From Ruminococcus sp. (GTDB lineage: Bacteria > Bacillota > Clostridia > Oscillospirales > Ruminococcaceae), in NCBI GenBank assembly GCA_024697545.1, contig JAILFN010000092.1:1-34806 (forward strand): a stretch of 34,806 bases of DNA, in the 5' to 3' direction. The notes under the pieces are model-generated. The model searched no databases. It was not told where the DNA came from and saw nothing but the letters and a program-made list of their open reading frames with translations. Positions 13,663 to 22,346 of this stretch are shown here, one piece after another. Position 1 is the stretch's first letter. Every line of letters begins with the position of its first letter. A program made the position numbers and the translations under genes.

Positions 13663-16347
13663 TTATTTAACTGTGATCGTTACTGCGTGCTTGATCGCCT
13701 GCTCTGCTGTCCACTGTCCGTTTACCTTTGCCGCGATCGCTACCTTGTAGCTCTTGCCGGGAGTCAGGTTCTTCGGGGTGGTGTAAGTGGTGGCGGATGC
13801 CGCGATGCTCTGCGTCTGGATCCTCCACTTGCCTGCGAGGTATACTGCGATGCCGTAATTGGTCGCACCCTCAACGGGCTTCCATGTGAAGCGTACCTGG
13901 TGATACTTCTCGCTGTAATCTATCGAAGATATTTCGGGATACACATTGGTGGGCTGGGGAGCGGGGGTAGTGCCGTCGGTAAGCTTGCCGTATACAATAC
14001 CGCAGCCTACCGTAGACATATAGACCTTTCCGAACTCGTCCATATCGCCTACCAGATAATTGCCGTTGCCCGTGCCGCCGTAGAGGTGGTCGGTGTTGAT
14101 GCAATCCCAGCTCTTGCCGCCGTCGGTGGAGCGATAGATGCCCTCGGGATCGGTAGCTGCGGGCTTGCCGTACATGAAGAGGGTGTTGATTCCGCCTGTC
14201 TTCTCGGGAGCGCCGTAGCCTACTGTCTTTGCATAATATACGTTGTCAAGCTTTTCGATGTTTGCGCCCTTGTCCGTGATCTTGTACATACCGTACCAGC
14301 CTGTTGCTACGATTATGGAGCCGTCGCCGAGGTATGCGGGGTCGCCTGTGGAATCGCACATATCGTATTTGCACACCGTCTTGGCAGTGAAAGTCTTGCC
14401 GTAGTCGGTGCTGACATAGAAGCTGTAATGGCATTCGTCAAGGGTGGGCTCTTTCTTGCTCATGTCCGAAGCCCAGTACTCGTTGTACTTAACGCCCGAA
14501 GCGTAGATCACCGACGGGTCTTTCGGGTCAACGAGGGTGTATACTGTCTTGGAAGCGTCGATGCCGCTGCTCTTGTTCCATGTCTTGCCGAAGTCATCAG
14601 AGTAGCTTACAGCGCCGCCTGTGCTTGTGTTGATTATTCTGTAAGTTCCCTTCTTGAGCTCGGTGATGGAGAGCTTGCCGCCGGTGCAGGCAGGGGTGAA
14701 CGCAGTCCATGTCTTGCCGCGGTCGAGGGTATAGAAAGCACTTCCCGTGTTGTTGCCGTCGCCGTTTGCAGTCCTTGCCCATACGTCGGTATTCTGCGGG
14801 CAAACCGCGATGGCGGAGGTAGAGCCCATGTTAGGCTGATACTGAAGACCTATCTTGTCTTCCTTCTCGTGTACAAAGCCGTCGTAGTCGCCGATAGCGG
14901 AAAGATCGAGTCCGTCGGGAGTGCTGACGAAGTCTAAGGATACGACCTCTTCGATACCGTCGGGATGGAAGGTAAAGGTAGGGAGTTTATCTTGATCGGT
15001 GCTCCAGAGGTTATCGCAGACGAACACGCCGTTGCCCGAGGTTATGAACATTCTGTTGGAATTGCGGGGGTCGGTAACTACTGTGCCCGACCAGTGTATA
15101 GCCTTTTCTCTTATCCAGTCATAGCCGCCGTCCTGGAGATATTCGGATACGAGGGGCTGGTTCCAGCCGTGGGTCTTGCCGGGTGTAAAGTTCTCCCAGG
15201 TCTCGCCGCCGTCAAATGAGCGGAAGTACTGGTCACCCCAAACTGCACCATGATCGTCAGTCCAGGGACCCCACAGCTGATCCTGCCACTTGCCGCAGCT
15301 GCCTGCGATAAGGTGGTCGGGGTTGGAGGGATCTGCCCATATCGAGCCAAGACCCACGCCGCTCTCAAATATCTGCGATACCTTGCCTGTCTTGGGTGAG
15401 TATTTGTATCCGCCGCCGCTTGCGCCGTTGAACGCAAGTCCTGCGATGTAGGTTATGAGAAGATCGCCGTTCGGGTCAATGTTTATCCTCGACGGGAAAA
15501 CATCGGTGGGAAGATCGCTGCTGAGCTTTGTGAACTTATCGTCCTTAACGTTTGCAACGTGAACGTTCGCCACGCCCTTCTTTGAGGTGCCGACATAGAC
15601 CTTGCCGCCTGTGATCGCGATATTGGCAACGCCGTTCTGATTATTGTAAGCGTCGGAGGTCACCGAACGCGCATTTACATTGCCCCATGTGGGCCACTTT
15701 GTGGTGGTATCGAAAAGCCCGAGATCGTCGTATCCCTTAACGGGCTTCCATGTCTTGCCGCCGTCGGTAGACTTGATGAGAGCCGATTCGGAATTCTCAT
15801 CGGAAGTAACGTCGCCGCCCGCATAGATGATATTCGGGTTGTCGGGGTCTACCGCGATGGATTCACCGCACTGTCTGCCGTCGCCGTTGCCCATTACCTT
15901 TATAAGGTTTGTTACATCTATTTCCTTAAAGGTCTTGCCGCCGTCGGTGGTCTTGAAGATAACGGTCTTTTCCGCCGAGAAGTATGCACAGCCGCAGAGG
16001 AAGTACACGGTGTTGTCATCGGTCGGGTCTACAGCCATAGCGTCAACGCTGAGAAGACCGCGGTCAGCTTCATTGATGAACCCGAAGAGTTGTTCCCAGC
16101 ATTCGGTATCATAGTTATACTTGTAAGCGCCGCCGACATCTGTTCTGGCGTACATAACAGCCTTGCCCGTAACGATACCCGAAACGAATCCGCCGCCGCC
16201 TATACGGAGAGTTCCCCACTCCATATTGGAAGTCAGATCCGCGGCAGAAGCCTTGATAGCGGTCGCACCGTTGCTGCCGAATGTCATCATCGGAGCCGTA
16301 ACGGCAAGCGCGATAAGTCCCGCAGCAATTCTCTTGCATAGATTCAT
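13663..16347 (-). CDS. Secreted GH74 xyloglucanase with C-terminal CBM37
   Basis: 894 aa. A signal peptide (1-35, ending IKASA-A) is followed by a GH74 double seven-bladed propeller from about residue 40. The two catalytic Asp are D70 in YARTDVGGAY and D487 in SAIGDYDGF. Bacterial sialidase-type repeats (KTTDGGKTF, KSTDGGKTW, RSFDGGETW, YRSTDGGKSW) recur through the fold. A Pro/Thr linker at about 796-806 leads to a 90-residue domain, IDYSEKYHQVRFTW to HAVTITVK, the CBM37 also found on the GH48 here. GH74 enzymes cut the glucan backbone of xyloglucan. There is no dockerin, so it is probably held on substrate or cell by CBM37. The start at 16347 has GGAGG eight bases upstream; an upstream frame to 16413 lacks one. 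Confidence 0.94.
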   Translation of the reverse strand: MNLCKRIAAGLIALAVTAPMMTFGSNGATAIKASAADLTSNMEWGTLRIGGGGFVSGIVTGKAVMYARTDVGGAYKYNYDTECWEQLFGFINEADRGLLSVDAMAVDPTDDNTVYFLCGCAYFSAEKTVIFKTTDGGKTFKEIDVTNLIKVMGNGDGRQCGESIAVDPDNPNIIYAGGDVTSDENSESALIKSTDGGKTWKPVKGYDDLGLFDTTTKWPTWGNVNARSVTSDAYNNQNGVANIAITGGKVYVGTSKKGVANVHVANVKDDKFTKLSSDLPTDVFPSRINIDPNGDLLITYIAGLAFNGASGGGYKYSPKTGKVSQIFESGVGLGSIWADPSNPDHLIAGSCGKWQDQLWGPWTDDHGAVWGDQYFRSFDGGETWENFTPGKTHGWNQPLVSEYLQDGGYDWIREKAIHWSGTVVTDPRNSNRMFITSGNGVFVCDNLWSTDQDKLPTFTFHPDGIEEVVSLDFVSTPDGLDLSAIGDYDGFVHEKEDKIGLQYQPNMGSTSAIAVCPQNTDVWARTANGDGNNTGSAFYTLDRGKTWTAFTPACTGGKLSITELKKGTYRIINTSTGGAVSYSDDFGKTWNKSSGIDASKTVYTLVDPKDPSVIYASGVKYNEYWASDMSKKEPTLDECHYSFYVSTDYGKTFTAKTVCKYDMCDSTGDPAYLGDGSIIVATGWYGMYKITDKGANIEKLDNVYYAKTVGYGAPEKTGGINTLFMYGKPAATDPEGIYRSTDGGKSWDCINTDHLYGGTGNGNYLVGDMDEFGKVYMSTVGCGIVYGKLTDGTTPAPQPTNVYPEISSIDYSEKYHQVRFTWKPVEGATNYGIAVYLAGKWRIQTQSIAASATTYTTPKNLTPGKSYKVAIAAKVNGQWTAEQAIKHAVTITVK

Positions 16348-16393
16348 TTTTTCATCCTCCATTATATTCATTCGATCATATTTTCCGTTTACG

Positions 16394-16414
16394 AATGCGT
16401 CTTCCGAACGCATT
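16394..16414 (-). promoter_or_regulatory. Hairpin or operator at the GH74 transcription start
   Basis: AATGCGT (16394-16400) and ACGCATT (16408-16414) on the plus strand form a perfect seven-base inverted repeat at the predicted start of the GH74 transcript, about four bases from the -10 element. It is either an operator or a 5' stabilising hairpin. Confidence 0.5.
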
Positions 16415-16417
16415 GTT

Positions 16418-16446
16418 ATTTTATCACAATACTTTCTTTAAGTCAA
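16418..16446 (-). promoter_or_regulatory. Promoter of the GH74 gene
   Basis: On the minus strand TTGACT (16441-16446), 17 bases, TAAAAT (16418-16423). The leader is about 64 bases. Confidence 0.8.
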
Positions 16447-16492
16447 GAATATTTTTTAAACAATTCTAACATAATTGATGATACTAACCCAT

Positions 16493-16504
16493 GTAAACGT
16501 TTAC
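16493..16504. promoter_or_regulatory. LacI-family/cre-like operator upstream of GH74
   Basis: GTAAACGTTTAC is a perfect 12-base palindrome with a central CG, and with its flank ATG it matches most of the CcpA cre consensus. It lies about 47 bases upstream of the -35 element. Related sites TAAACGATTAA occur before GH48. The rest of 16505-16596 shows nothing clear. Confidence 0.6.
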
Positions 16505-16596
16505 CGTGCAAAAGAATCGCATCGTGCGAATATTTTTATATCGAGCCTTATATTTCAAGGATATCATGTTTATTATTTTTTTATCATACCAAACAC

Positions 16597-16637
16597 AAAA
16601 GCCTCTCTCCGCGCCGCAGGCAGGGAAAGAGACCTTT
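16597..16637 (-). terminator. Probable terminator of the histidine kinase gene
   Basis: On the minus strand an imperfect stem (16623-16637 with 16597-16610) of about 11 pairs, closed by a GC-rich loop and ending in GGCTTTTG. The mismatches and short T-run lower confidence. Confidence 0.5.
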
Positions 16638-16658
16638 GCTGTATTTTGAACGCCGCAC

Positions 16659-17930
16659 TCACGCCAGCAGGAACCTGAGCTCTGCCGTGAAGCCCTCGCC
16701 GTTGTTGCGGCAGATAAGCTCGCCGCCCATTTTGTTCATCAGATATTTCGAGATATAAAGCCCTATGCCGGAGCCGTCCTTGCCCTCGGCGTTTGAGCCG
16801 CGGCGGAACTTTTCGGTCAGCAGCTCGATCTCCGTTTCGGGAACGCCGCCGCCCTTGTCGGAAAGCTCTACTATAAAGCTCTGCCCCTCAAATCGGCTGC
16901 GGACGGTGATCTCGGTGTCGGCGTATTTGTATGAGTTGGATATCAGGTTGCCGATTATCTGCTCGAGCCTGAGCCTGTCTGCGATAATGACACATTCCCT
17001 TATATCGTTGACGGACACCTTCTTAAGGTGATCGCTCTCTGCTATGATCTTTTCAAGCTCTCCCGACGGCAGCTCATCGGGGGATACTTCAAGCTGCTCC
17101 AGCTCCTCGAGCGTGGCATGGAACAGGTTCGACACCAGCTTGTCGATGCGGTCGGCTTTGGTGTTTATCGAAGCGAGAGTCTCTTTCTGAGCGGCATCCT
17201 CCGTTGTGAGCGCCATGAACTCCGCCATAGCCTTTATGGAAGCGACCGGCGTTTTTATATCGTGAGCCAGCCCCGCCACCATCTCCTTGCGCTTCTTCAC
17301 GGCGGCTTCCTCTCTGATGCGTGAAGCCTTCAGCTCCTCGCGCATGATGTCGAAGCTTTCGGTGAAAGCGCCGAAGATGTTGCTCCTGTCCATTTCGAGA
17401 GGGGTATCAAGGTCGCCCGAGGCTACCTTTTCCGCAAAGCCGCGCAGCTTCCCGAACGGCTCGACCACTATCTTTTTCAGATAGATGAAATACCCGAGCG
17501 AGAAAATGAGCATGAGCGCCGACATACCGCCTATCATTCTTGCCGAGCTTTCCCGCTCCGCCTTCCGCAGCCTGTCGGAGTCGTTGTAAACGAGCAGCCG
17601 CCCCGCTACCTCGCCGTCGATCTCAATGTCGCGGATGATATCATAATGCCCCGTTGCGGCAGAAAGCGTTTCGGATATCCCCTGCCGCGTGACGAACAGA
17701 AGGTCGCCGTCACTGTCTATCACGGCGTAGTCGAACTCCGTGCTGCCGCCGTCAAAGCCGTTTCCCGCGGATATGCTCTCCCAGTCATCGGCAAGGCTTA
17801 TGAGCAGGCGGTTTATCTCGGTCGTGTGCGGCACGGCGCCGCCGCCCGAGCCCTTTAGCACCGTCAGGCATATCACAGCGCCCAGCACCGCGAATACTAT
17901 GGCGTAGATAACGATGGATCTTGTTTTCAA
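16659..17930 (-). CDS. Sensor histidine kinase (HAMP, HisKA, HATPase)
   Basis: 423 aa. Transmembrane segments lie at about 5-25 and 133-152, enclosing an extracellular sensor region of about 100 residues. A HAMP-like region (VEPFGKLRGFAEKVASGDLD) follows, then the phosphoacceptor box GLAHDIKTPVASIKA with H223, the N box IIGNLISNSYKYAD, and the ATP lid GGGVPE and GSGIGLYISKYLMNKMGG. I chose the TTG at 17930: GGAGG lies seven bases before it, inside the last codons of the response regulator gene, whose stop is two bases away, so translation is coupled. The signal is unknown; the type resembles small Firmicute kinases that sense envelope stress or peptides. Confidence 0.9.
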   Translation of the reverse strand: MKTRSIVIYAIVFAVLGAVICLTVLKGSGGGAVPHTTEINRLLISLADDWESISAGNGFDGGSTEFDYAVIDSDGDLLFVTRQGISETLSAATGHYDIIRDIEIDGEVAGRLLVYNDSDRLRKAERESSARMIGGMSALMLIFSLGYFIYLKKIVVEPFGKLRGFAEKVASGDLDTPLEMDRSNIFGAFTESFDIMREELKASRIREEAAVKKRKEMVAGLAHDIKTPVASIKAMAEFMALTTEDAAQKETLASINTKADRIDKLVSNLFHATLEELEQLEVSPDELPSGELEKIIAESDHLKKVSVNDIRECVIIADRLRLEQIIGNLISNSYKYADTEITVRSRFEGQSFIVELSDKGGGVPETEIELLTEKFRRGSNAEGKDGSGIGLYISKYLMNKMGGELICRNNGEGFTAELRFLLA

Positions 17931-17932
17931 GC

Positions 17933-18622
17933 TCAGACCTCCATCATGAATCCCACGCCCCACACCGTCTTGATGAACACGGGGTGGCTCGGGTCTTCCT
18001 CAATCTTCTCGCGCAGGTGTCGGATATGCACATTCAGCGTGACCTCGCTGACGTAATCGGTCTCCCATACCTTTTCAAAGAACTCGTCCTTTGATATCAC
18101 GCGGTTCTTGTTCTCAAGCAGGAATATCAGCAGCTTGTATTCCATAGCTTTCAGCGGCAGAGTGCTGCCGTCCTTTGTGACAGAAGCCTTTTTCAGATCT
18201 ATGCAGGCATTGCCGAGCTTTACGCTCTCACCGCTTTCGGCGGGCTTGCTGCCGCTGTCGGCGTAACGTTTCAGCGCCGCCTTTACCTTGGCGAGCAGCA
18301 CCCCGAGCGAATAAGGCTTGCAGATATAATCATCGCCGCCTATCCCCAGCGCGAGCAGCATATCATCCTCCGACGAGCTTGCGCTGATAAAGAAAATAGG
18401 CACGCCTATCTTTGTGCGTATATCGCGGCAGAGGTCGAATCCCGAATCGCTGCCGAGGTTGATATCCAGCAGGATAAGCGAACAGGTATTGCCCTCAAAG
18501 AACTTGATCGCCTCATCGGCGCTGAGCACATACTCGGCGGGCACGCCCGATACATTAAAAAACTTAGCCGTATATTCCGCAAGCTCGGGTTCATCGTCTA
18601 TGATAAGAACGCTTGTATGCAT
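17933..18622 (-). CDS. OmpR/PhoB-family response regulator
   Basis: 229 aa. The receiver domain (1-120) has the acidic pair D9/D10 and phosphoacceptor D53 in LLDINLG, the switch residues FISAS and the Lys in CKPYSLG. The C-terminal winged-helix DNA-binding domain (about 135-229) ends SEVTLNVHIRHLREKIEEDP...TVWGVGFMMEV, typical of the OmpR class. It is the first gene of the two-component operon, cognate to the kinase downstream. Its ribosome site (GCAGGTG) is poor. The promoter at 18919 gives it a leader of about 290 bases built from tandem repeats. Confidence 0.93.
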   Translation of the reverse strand: MHTSVLIIDDEPELAEYTAKFFNVSGVPAEYVLSADEAIKFFEGNTCSLILLDINLGSDSGFDLCRDIRTKIGVPIFFISASSSEDDMLLALGIGGDDYICKPYSLGVLLAKVKAALKRYADSGSKPAESGESVKLGNACIDLKKASVTKDGSTLPLKAMEYKLLIFLLENKNRVISKDEFFEKVWETDYVSEVTLNVHIRHLREKIEEDPSHPVFIKTVWGVGFMMEV

Positions 18623-18648
18623 ATATCTACACCTGCTTTCTTTGGTTT

Positions 18649-18910
18649 GGTCTTTATCCTGTCACGATACCTCGGGCTTTGCTTGCAAGGAGCCCAAAGC
18701 GAAGTGATACGATAATGGCAGCGGACGAAGTCCGCAGAGGAGCGTCAAGCTCCGCGTCCGTGCGTTGGCACGGGCATTTCAGGTCTTTATTCTATCACGA
18801 TGCCGAGCGGCTTTGCTTGCAAGGAGCCCGAGGCGAAGTGATACGATAATGGCAGCGGACGAAGTCCGCAGAGGAGCGTCAAGCTCCGCGTCCGTGCGTT
18901 GGCACGGGCC
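18649..18910. repeat. Two tandem 133-bp repeats in the two-component leader
   Basis: Unit 1 begins at 18649 and unit 2 at 18782; they are about 90% identical over about 128 bases, with short palindromes such as GCGGAC-GAA-GTCCGC, GGAGC-GTCAA-GCTCC and CCGTGC-GTTG-GCACGG. A third, shortened unit (18911-18947) contains the promoter. On the minus strand all of this is leader RNA of the response regulator. There are no frames of note. Confidence 0.88.
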
Positions 18911-18918
18911 ATGCCTTT

Positions 18919-18947
18919 ATTATAACATATCCGCGGCGGAGCGTCAA
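18919..18947 (-). promoter_or_regulatory. Promoter of the two-component operon
   Basis: On the minus strand TTGACG (18942-18947), 17 bases, TATAAT (18919-18924). The same TTGACGCTCC and an altered -10 region recur in both 133-bp units, but about 80 bases further apart. Confidence 0.75.
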
Positions 18948-18980
18948 CTTTTTATGACCGGCGGGCTGTTGTTTACGGTC

Positions 18981-19009
18981 TTGAATATCTTCTTCGTTTG
19001 TGCTATAAT
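18981..19009 (+). promoter_or_regulatory. Promoter of the LysR gene
   Basis: TTGAAT (18981-18986), 17 bases, TATAAT (19004-19009), with a leader of about 14 bases and ribosome site GGAGG eight bases before the ATG. Divergent from the two-component promoter. Confidence 0.85.
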
Positions 19010-19029
19010 AGTTCGCGGAGGTTATCACT

Positions 19030-19944
19030 ATGACTTTACAGCAACTTAAATATATGATCGAGATCGCAGAGACCGGTTCTATCACAATGGCGGCGCAGCG
19101 CCTTTTTATCGCCCAGCCAAGCCTTTCAAAATCCATCGCAGAGCTGGAAAGAGAGATGGGCATAACTATCTTCAACCGCAGCAACAGAGGGGTTTACCTT
19201 TCGGAAGACGGCACCAGATTCCTCTCCTACGCCAGACAGATAGTAGAACAGGCTCAGCTGCTCGAAAACGAATATAAGTCCGCACCGCCCCCGCGCAGAG
19301 TCTTCGCGGTGTCGGCTCAGCATTACGCTTTCGTCGTCAATGCTTTCGTTGAGCTCGTTCGGGAGTACGGCATGGATAAGTATGAATTCACCCTCCGTGA
19401 GCTGAAGACCGCCGAGATCATCGAGGACGTGAGGACCCACCGCAGCGATATCGGGATACTATTCATGAGCGGCTTCAACCGTGAGGTGATACGCCATATC
19501 CTGCAAAATGAAGAGATGCAGTTCACTCCCCTGTTCACGGCGAAGCCCCATGTTTTCGTCAGCAAGCAGAACCCCCTCGTCGGGCGTGAGAGCGTCACCC
19601 TCGATGACCTTAAAGAGTTCCCGCGCCTGACCTACGATCAGGGCGTGAAGAATTCCTTTTACTTCGCCGAGGAACTGCATATCACCGCCGAGAGCCCTAA
19701 GAATATCGTCGTTTCCGACAGGGCAACGCTTTTTAATCTGCTGATAGGTCTTGACGGCTATACTATATCGTCGGGCATTTTAAGCTCCGACCTCAACGGC
19801 GATAATATCGTGGCGATACCCCTCGAAAGCGATGAGAGAATGGAAATAGGCTATATCCTGCCGCCCGACAGACCTATGAGCCCCATGACCGAACGCTATC
19901 TTCAGCACCTTGACCGCTACATCGAGAGCTGCTCACTGCCCTGA
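19030..19944 (+). CDS. LysR-family transcriptional regulator, probable regulator of metE-metF
   Basis: 304 aa. The N-terminal winged helix-turn-helix (MTLQQLKYMIEIAETGSITMAAQRLFIAQPSLSKSIAELE, about 1-40) is typical, and a co-inducer-binding domain covers about 90-300. It is transcribed in the same direction as metE, 125 bases upstream of it. A T-N11-A dyad and a second dyad lie between them, so regulation of metE-metF is the simplest role (inference from position). The ligand could be homocysteine or O-acetylserine as in related regulators, but the sequence does not decide. Confidence 0.9.
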   Translation: MTLQQLKYMIEIAETGSITMAAQRLFIAQPSLSKSIAELEREMGITIFNRSNRGVYLSEDGTRFLSYARQIVEQAQLLENEYKSAPPPRRVFAVSAQHYAFVVNAFVELVREYGMDKYEFTLRELKTAEIIEDVRTHRSDIGILFMSGFNREVIRHILQNEEMQFTPLFTAKPHVFVSKQNPLVGRESVTLDDLKEFPRLTYDQGVKNSFYFAEELHITAESPKNIVVSDRATLFNLLIGLDGYTISSGILSSDLNGDNIVAIPLESDERMEIGYILPPDRPMSPMTERYLQHLDRYIESCSLP

Positions 19945-19945
19945 T

Positions 19946-19960
19946 ATAGCTTTAAGCTAT
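19946..19960. promoter_or_regulatory. LysR-type box upstream of metE
   Basis: ATAGCTT-T-AAGCTAT is a perfect dyad around one central base and contains the T-N11-A pattern of LysR-family sites. It starts two bases after the LysR stop and lies 25 bases upstream of the metE -35 element. Confidence 0.6.
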
Positions 19961-19984
19961 GGCAAAGCATGAAATTTTAATATT

Positions 19985-20012
19985 TTACATTCCTGTCCGT
20001 ATGTGATATAAT
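19985..20012 (+). promoter_or_regulatory. Promoter of metE-metF
   Basis: TTACAT (19985-19990), a 16-base spacer and TATAAT (20007-20012). The weak -35 fits an activator-dependent promoter. The leader is only about 50 bases, too short for a SAM riboswitch or T-box. Confidence 0.7.
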
Positions 20013-20026
20013 AAGTCTCGCTAAAC

Positions 20027-20043
20027 CATATAGACTTTATATG
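20027..20043. promoter_or_regulatory. Second dyad, in the metE leader
   Basis: CATATA-GACTT-TATATG is a perfect inverted repeat just downstream of the predicted start. It could be a second regulator site. The ribosome site GGAGG of metE follows. Confidence 0.4.
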
Positions 20044-20069
20044 ATATAAATTTTCCGGAGGAATGTAAA

Positions 20070-22346
20070 ATGAAAACATCTGTTATAGGCTATCCGCGAA
20101 TAGGCGGACTTCGTGAGCTGAAATTCGCAAGCGAGAAGTATTTCAGAAAAGAGATAACGGCAGCCGAGCTTGAGGATACCGCAAAAAGCATACGCCTTTA
20201 CAACCTTGATCTGCAAAAGAAGAGCGGTCTTGACTTTATCCCGTCCAACGATTTCTCCTTCTATGACGGCGTGCTGGATACCGCCTTCCTGCTGAACGCC
20301 GTTCCCGAAAGATACACGGAACTCGGACTATCGGAGCTTGATACATATTTCGCAGCCGCAAGAGGCTATCAGGGCGAAAAGGGCGATGTCAAGGCGCTTG
20401 CCATGAAAAAGTGGTACAACACAAACTACCACTACATGGTGCCCGAGATAGGCGACAGCACCGAGATAAAGCTCGTCGGCACAAAGCCTTTCGTGCTTTT
20501 TAATGAAGCCCTTGAAAACGGCGTTAAGACAAAGCCCGTCGTTATCGGCGCGTACACCTTCTTAAAGCTTGCAAGATACACAGGCTCAAAGAAAGCGGAG
20601 GACTTTGTCGATGCGGCAGCCGCAGCATATTCCGAGCTGCTCGGCAGGTTTGCAGATCTGGGTGCCGAATGGGTGCAGATCGACGAGCCCTCGCTTGTCA
20701 AGGATATGACCGCCGAGGACATCGCACTGTTCCTGTCGCTCTATGAAAAGATACTCGCGGGCAAAAACGGCGTGAAGGTGCTCTTGCAGACCTACTTCGG
20801 CGATGTGCGCGACTGCTACAACGAGCTTTGCGCTCTCGCAGTTGACGGCATCGGGCTTGATCTCGTCGAGGGCAAGCGAACCTTTGAGCTTATCAGAGCA
20901 AACGGATTCCCAGCCGACAAGCTGCTGTTCGCAGGCGTTGTAAATGGCAAGAATATCTGGAGAAACAACTACGCAAAGACCGCGGACATAGTATCCGAGC
21001 TGCTGACGGGCTACACCAATGATATCGTGATCGGAAGCTCCTGCTCGCTGCTGCACGTTCCCTGCACCCTTGCGAACGAGACAAAGCTCCCCAACGAGAT
21101 AAAGAAGCACTTCGCCTACGCCGAGGAAAAGCTCACCGAGCTTGCCGAGCTGAAAAGGATACTGTCCCCAGACAAGCCCGCCGAGACGGAGGAATACACC
21201 CGCAACGCCGCGCTTCACAGCGGCAGGAGGATAGAGGGCAACGCCGCCGTAAGAGAAAAGGTAGCCGCCCTTTCCGAAAAGGACTTCGTCCGCCTGCCCG
21301 CTTTTGCAGAGCGTGAGAAGATACAGCACGAACGTTTCGGGCTGCCCCTTTTCCCGACCACCACGATAGGCTCTTTCCCGCAGACCGCCGACGTAAAGTC
21401 AAAGCGTTCCGCATTCCGCAGGGGCGAGCTTTCGGCTGCCGATTATGAGAAGTTCGTTGAAGCGAAGATCGCCGAATGCGTGGCGCTCCAGGAGGAGATC
21501 GGTCTTGATGTCCTCGTCCACGGCGAGTTCGAGCGCAACGACATGGTCGAATACTTCGGCGAGTGCCTTGACGGCTACATCTTCACCGAAAAGGCGTGGG
21601 TGCAGTCCTACGGCACACGCTGCGTAAAACCGCCCGTTGTATGGGGCGATATCTCAAGGGCAAAGCCTATGACGGTGAGATGGTCAAAATATGCCCAGAG
21701 CCTTACCGACAAGCCGATGAAGGGAATGCTGACAGGTCCCGTTACCATACTCAACTGGTCATTCCCCCGCGAGGACATATCGCTGAAAGAGAGCGCATTC
21801 CAGATAGCACTCGCTATCCGCGAGGAGGTGCTCGACCTTGAAGCAAACGGCATCAGCATCATTCAGGTGGACGAAGCCGCTCTACGTGAAAAGCTGCCGC
21901 TGCGTAAGTCCGACTGGCACGAGGATTACCTTGACTGGGCTATCCCCGCATTCAGATATGTCCACAGTGGAGTCAGACCCGAGACCCAGATACACACCCA
22001 TATGTGTTACAGCGAGTTTGCCGATATCATAAAGGATATCGACGATATGGACGCAGATGTCATCACCTTTGAAGCATCACGCTCCGACCTTACGATCCTC
22101 GATGTGCTGAAGGCGAACGACTTCCGCACCGAGGTAGGTCCAGGCGTTTACGATATCCATTCCCCCAGAGTTCCCTCTAAAGATGAGATAAAGACCGCTA
22201 TCGGCAAGATGACGGAGCGTATCCCCGTTTCAAAGATCTGGGTCAACCCCGACTGCGGACTGAAAACCAGAGGCACAGAAGAGACCGTACCGAGCCTTAA
22301 AAACCTCGTAGCGGCAGCAAGAGAGGCAAGAGATGAAAACAGCTGA
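20070..22346 (+). CDS. metE: Cobalamin-independent methionine synthase
   Basis: 758 aa, full length. It transfers a methyl group from 5-methyltetrahydropteroyl-glutamate to homocysteine. The N-terminal barrel begins [20 protein letters not shown]. The C-terminal catalytic barrel begins near [15 protein letters not shown] (about 430). It carries the zinc ligands H644 and C646 (HTHMCYSEF) and C729 (NPDCGLKTR), and [18 protein letters not shown] precedes the ATG. It overlaps metF by 14 bases, so the methyl-donor enzyme and its user are translationally coupled. Reliance on MetE means methionine synthesis without vitamin B12, at least for this step. Confidence 0.97.
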   Translation: MKTSVIGYPRIGGLRELKFASEKYFRKEITAAELEDTAKSIRLYNLDLQKKSGLDFIPSNDFSFYDGVLDTAFLLNAVPERYTELGLSELDTYFAAARGYQGEKGDVKALAMKKWYNTNYHYMVPEIGDSTEIKLVGTKPFVLFNEALENGVKTKPVVIGAYTFLKLARYTGSKKAEDFVDAAAAAYSELLGRFADLGAEWVQIDEPSLVKDMTAEDIALFLSLYEKILAGKNGVKVLLQTYFGDVRDCYNELCALAVDGIGLDLVEGKRTFELIRANGFPADKLLFAGVVNGKNIWRNNYAKTADIVSELLTGYTNDIVIGSSCSLLHVPCTLANETKLPNEIKKHFAYAEEKLTELAELKRILSPDKPAETEEYTRNAALHSGRRIEGNAAVREKVAALSEKDFVRLPAFAEREKIQHERFGLPLFPTTTIGSFPQTADVKSKRSAFRRGELSAADYEKFVEAKIAECVALQEEIGLDVLVHGEFERNDMVEYFGECLDGYIFTEKAWVQSYGTRCVKPPVVWGDISRAKPMTVRWSKYAQSLTDKPMKGMLTGPVTILNWSFPREDISLKESAFQIALAIREEVLDLEANGISIIQVDEAALREKLPLRKSDWHEDYLDWAIPAFRYVHSGVRPETQIHTHMCYSEFADIIKDIDDMDADVITFEASRSDLTILDVLKANDFRTEVGPGVYDIHSPRVPSKDEIKTAIGKMTERIPVSKIWVNPDCGLKTRGTEETVPSLKNLVAAAREARDENS

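Noticed and set aside
13687..14937. 416-codon open frame on the plus strand
   Set aside because: It is antisense to the GH74 gene and has no promoter or ribosome site.
20013..20069. SAM riboswitch or T-box before metE
   Set aside because: The leader is only about 50 bases and has none of the conserved cores.
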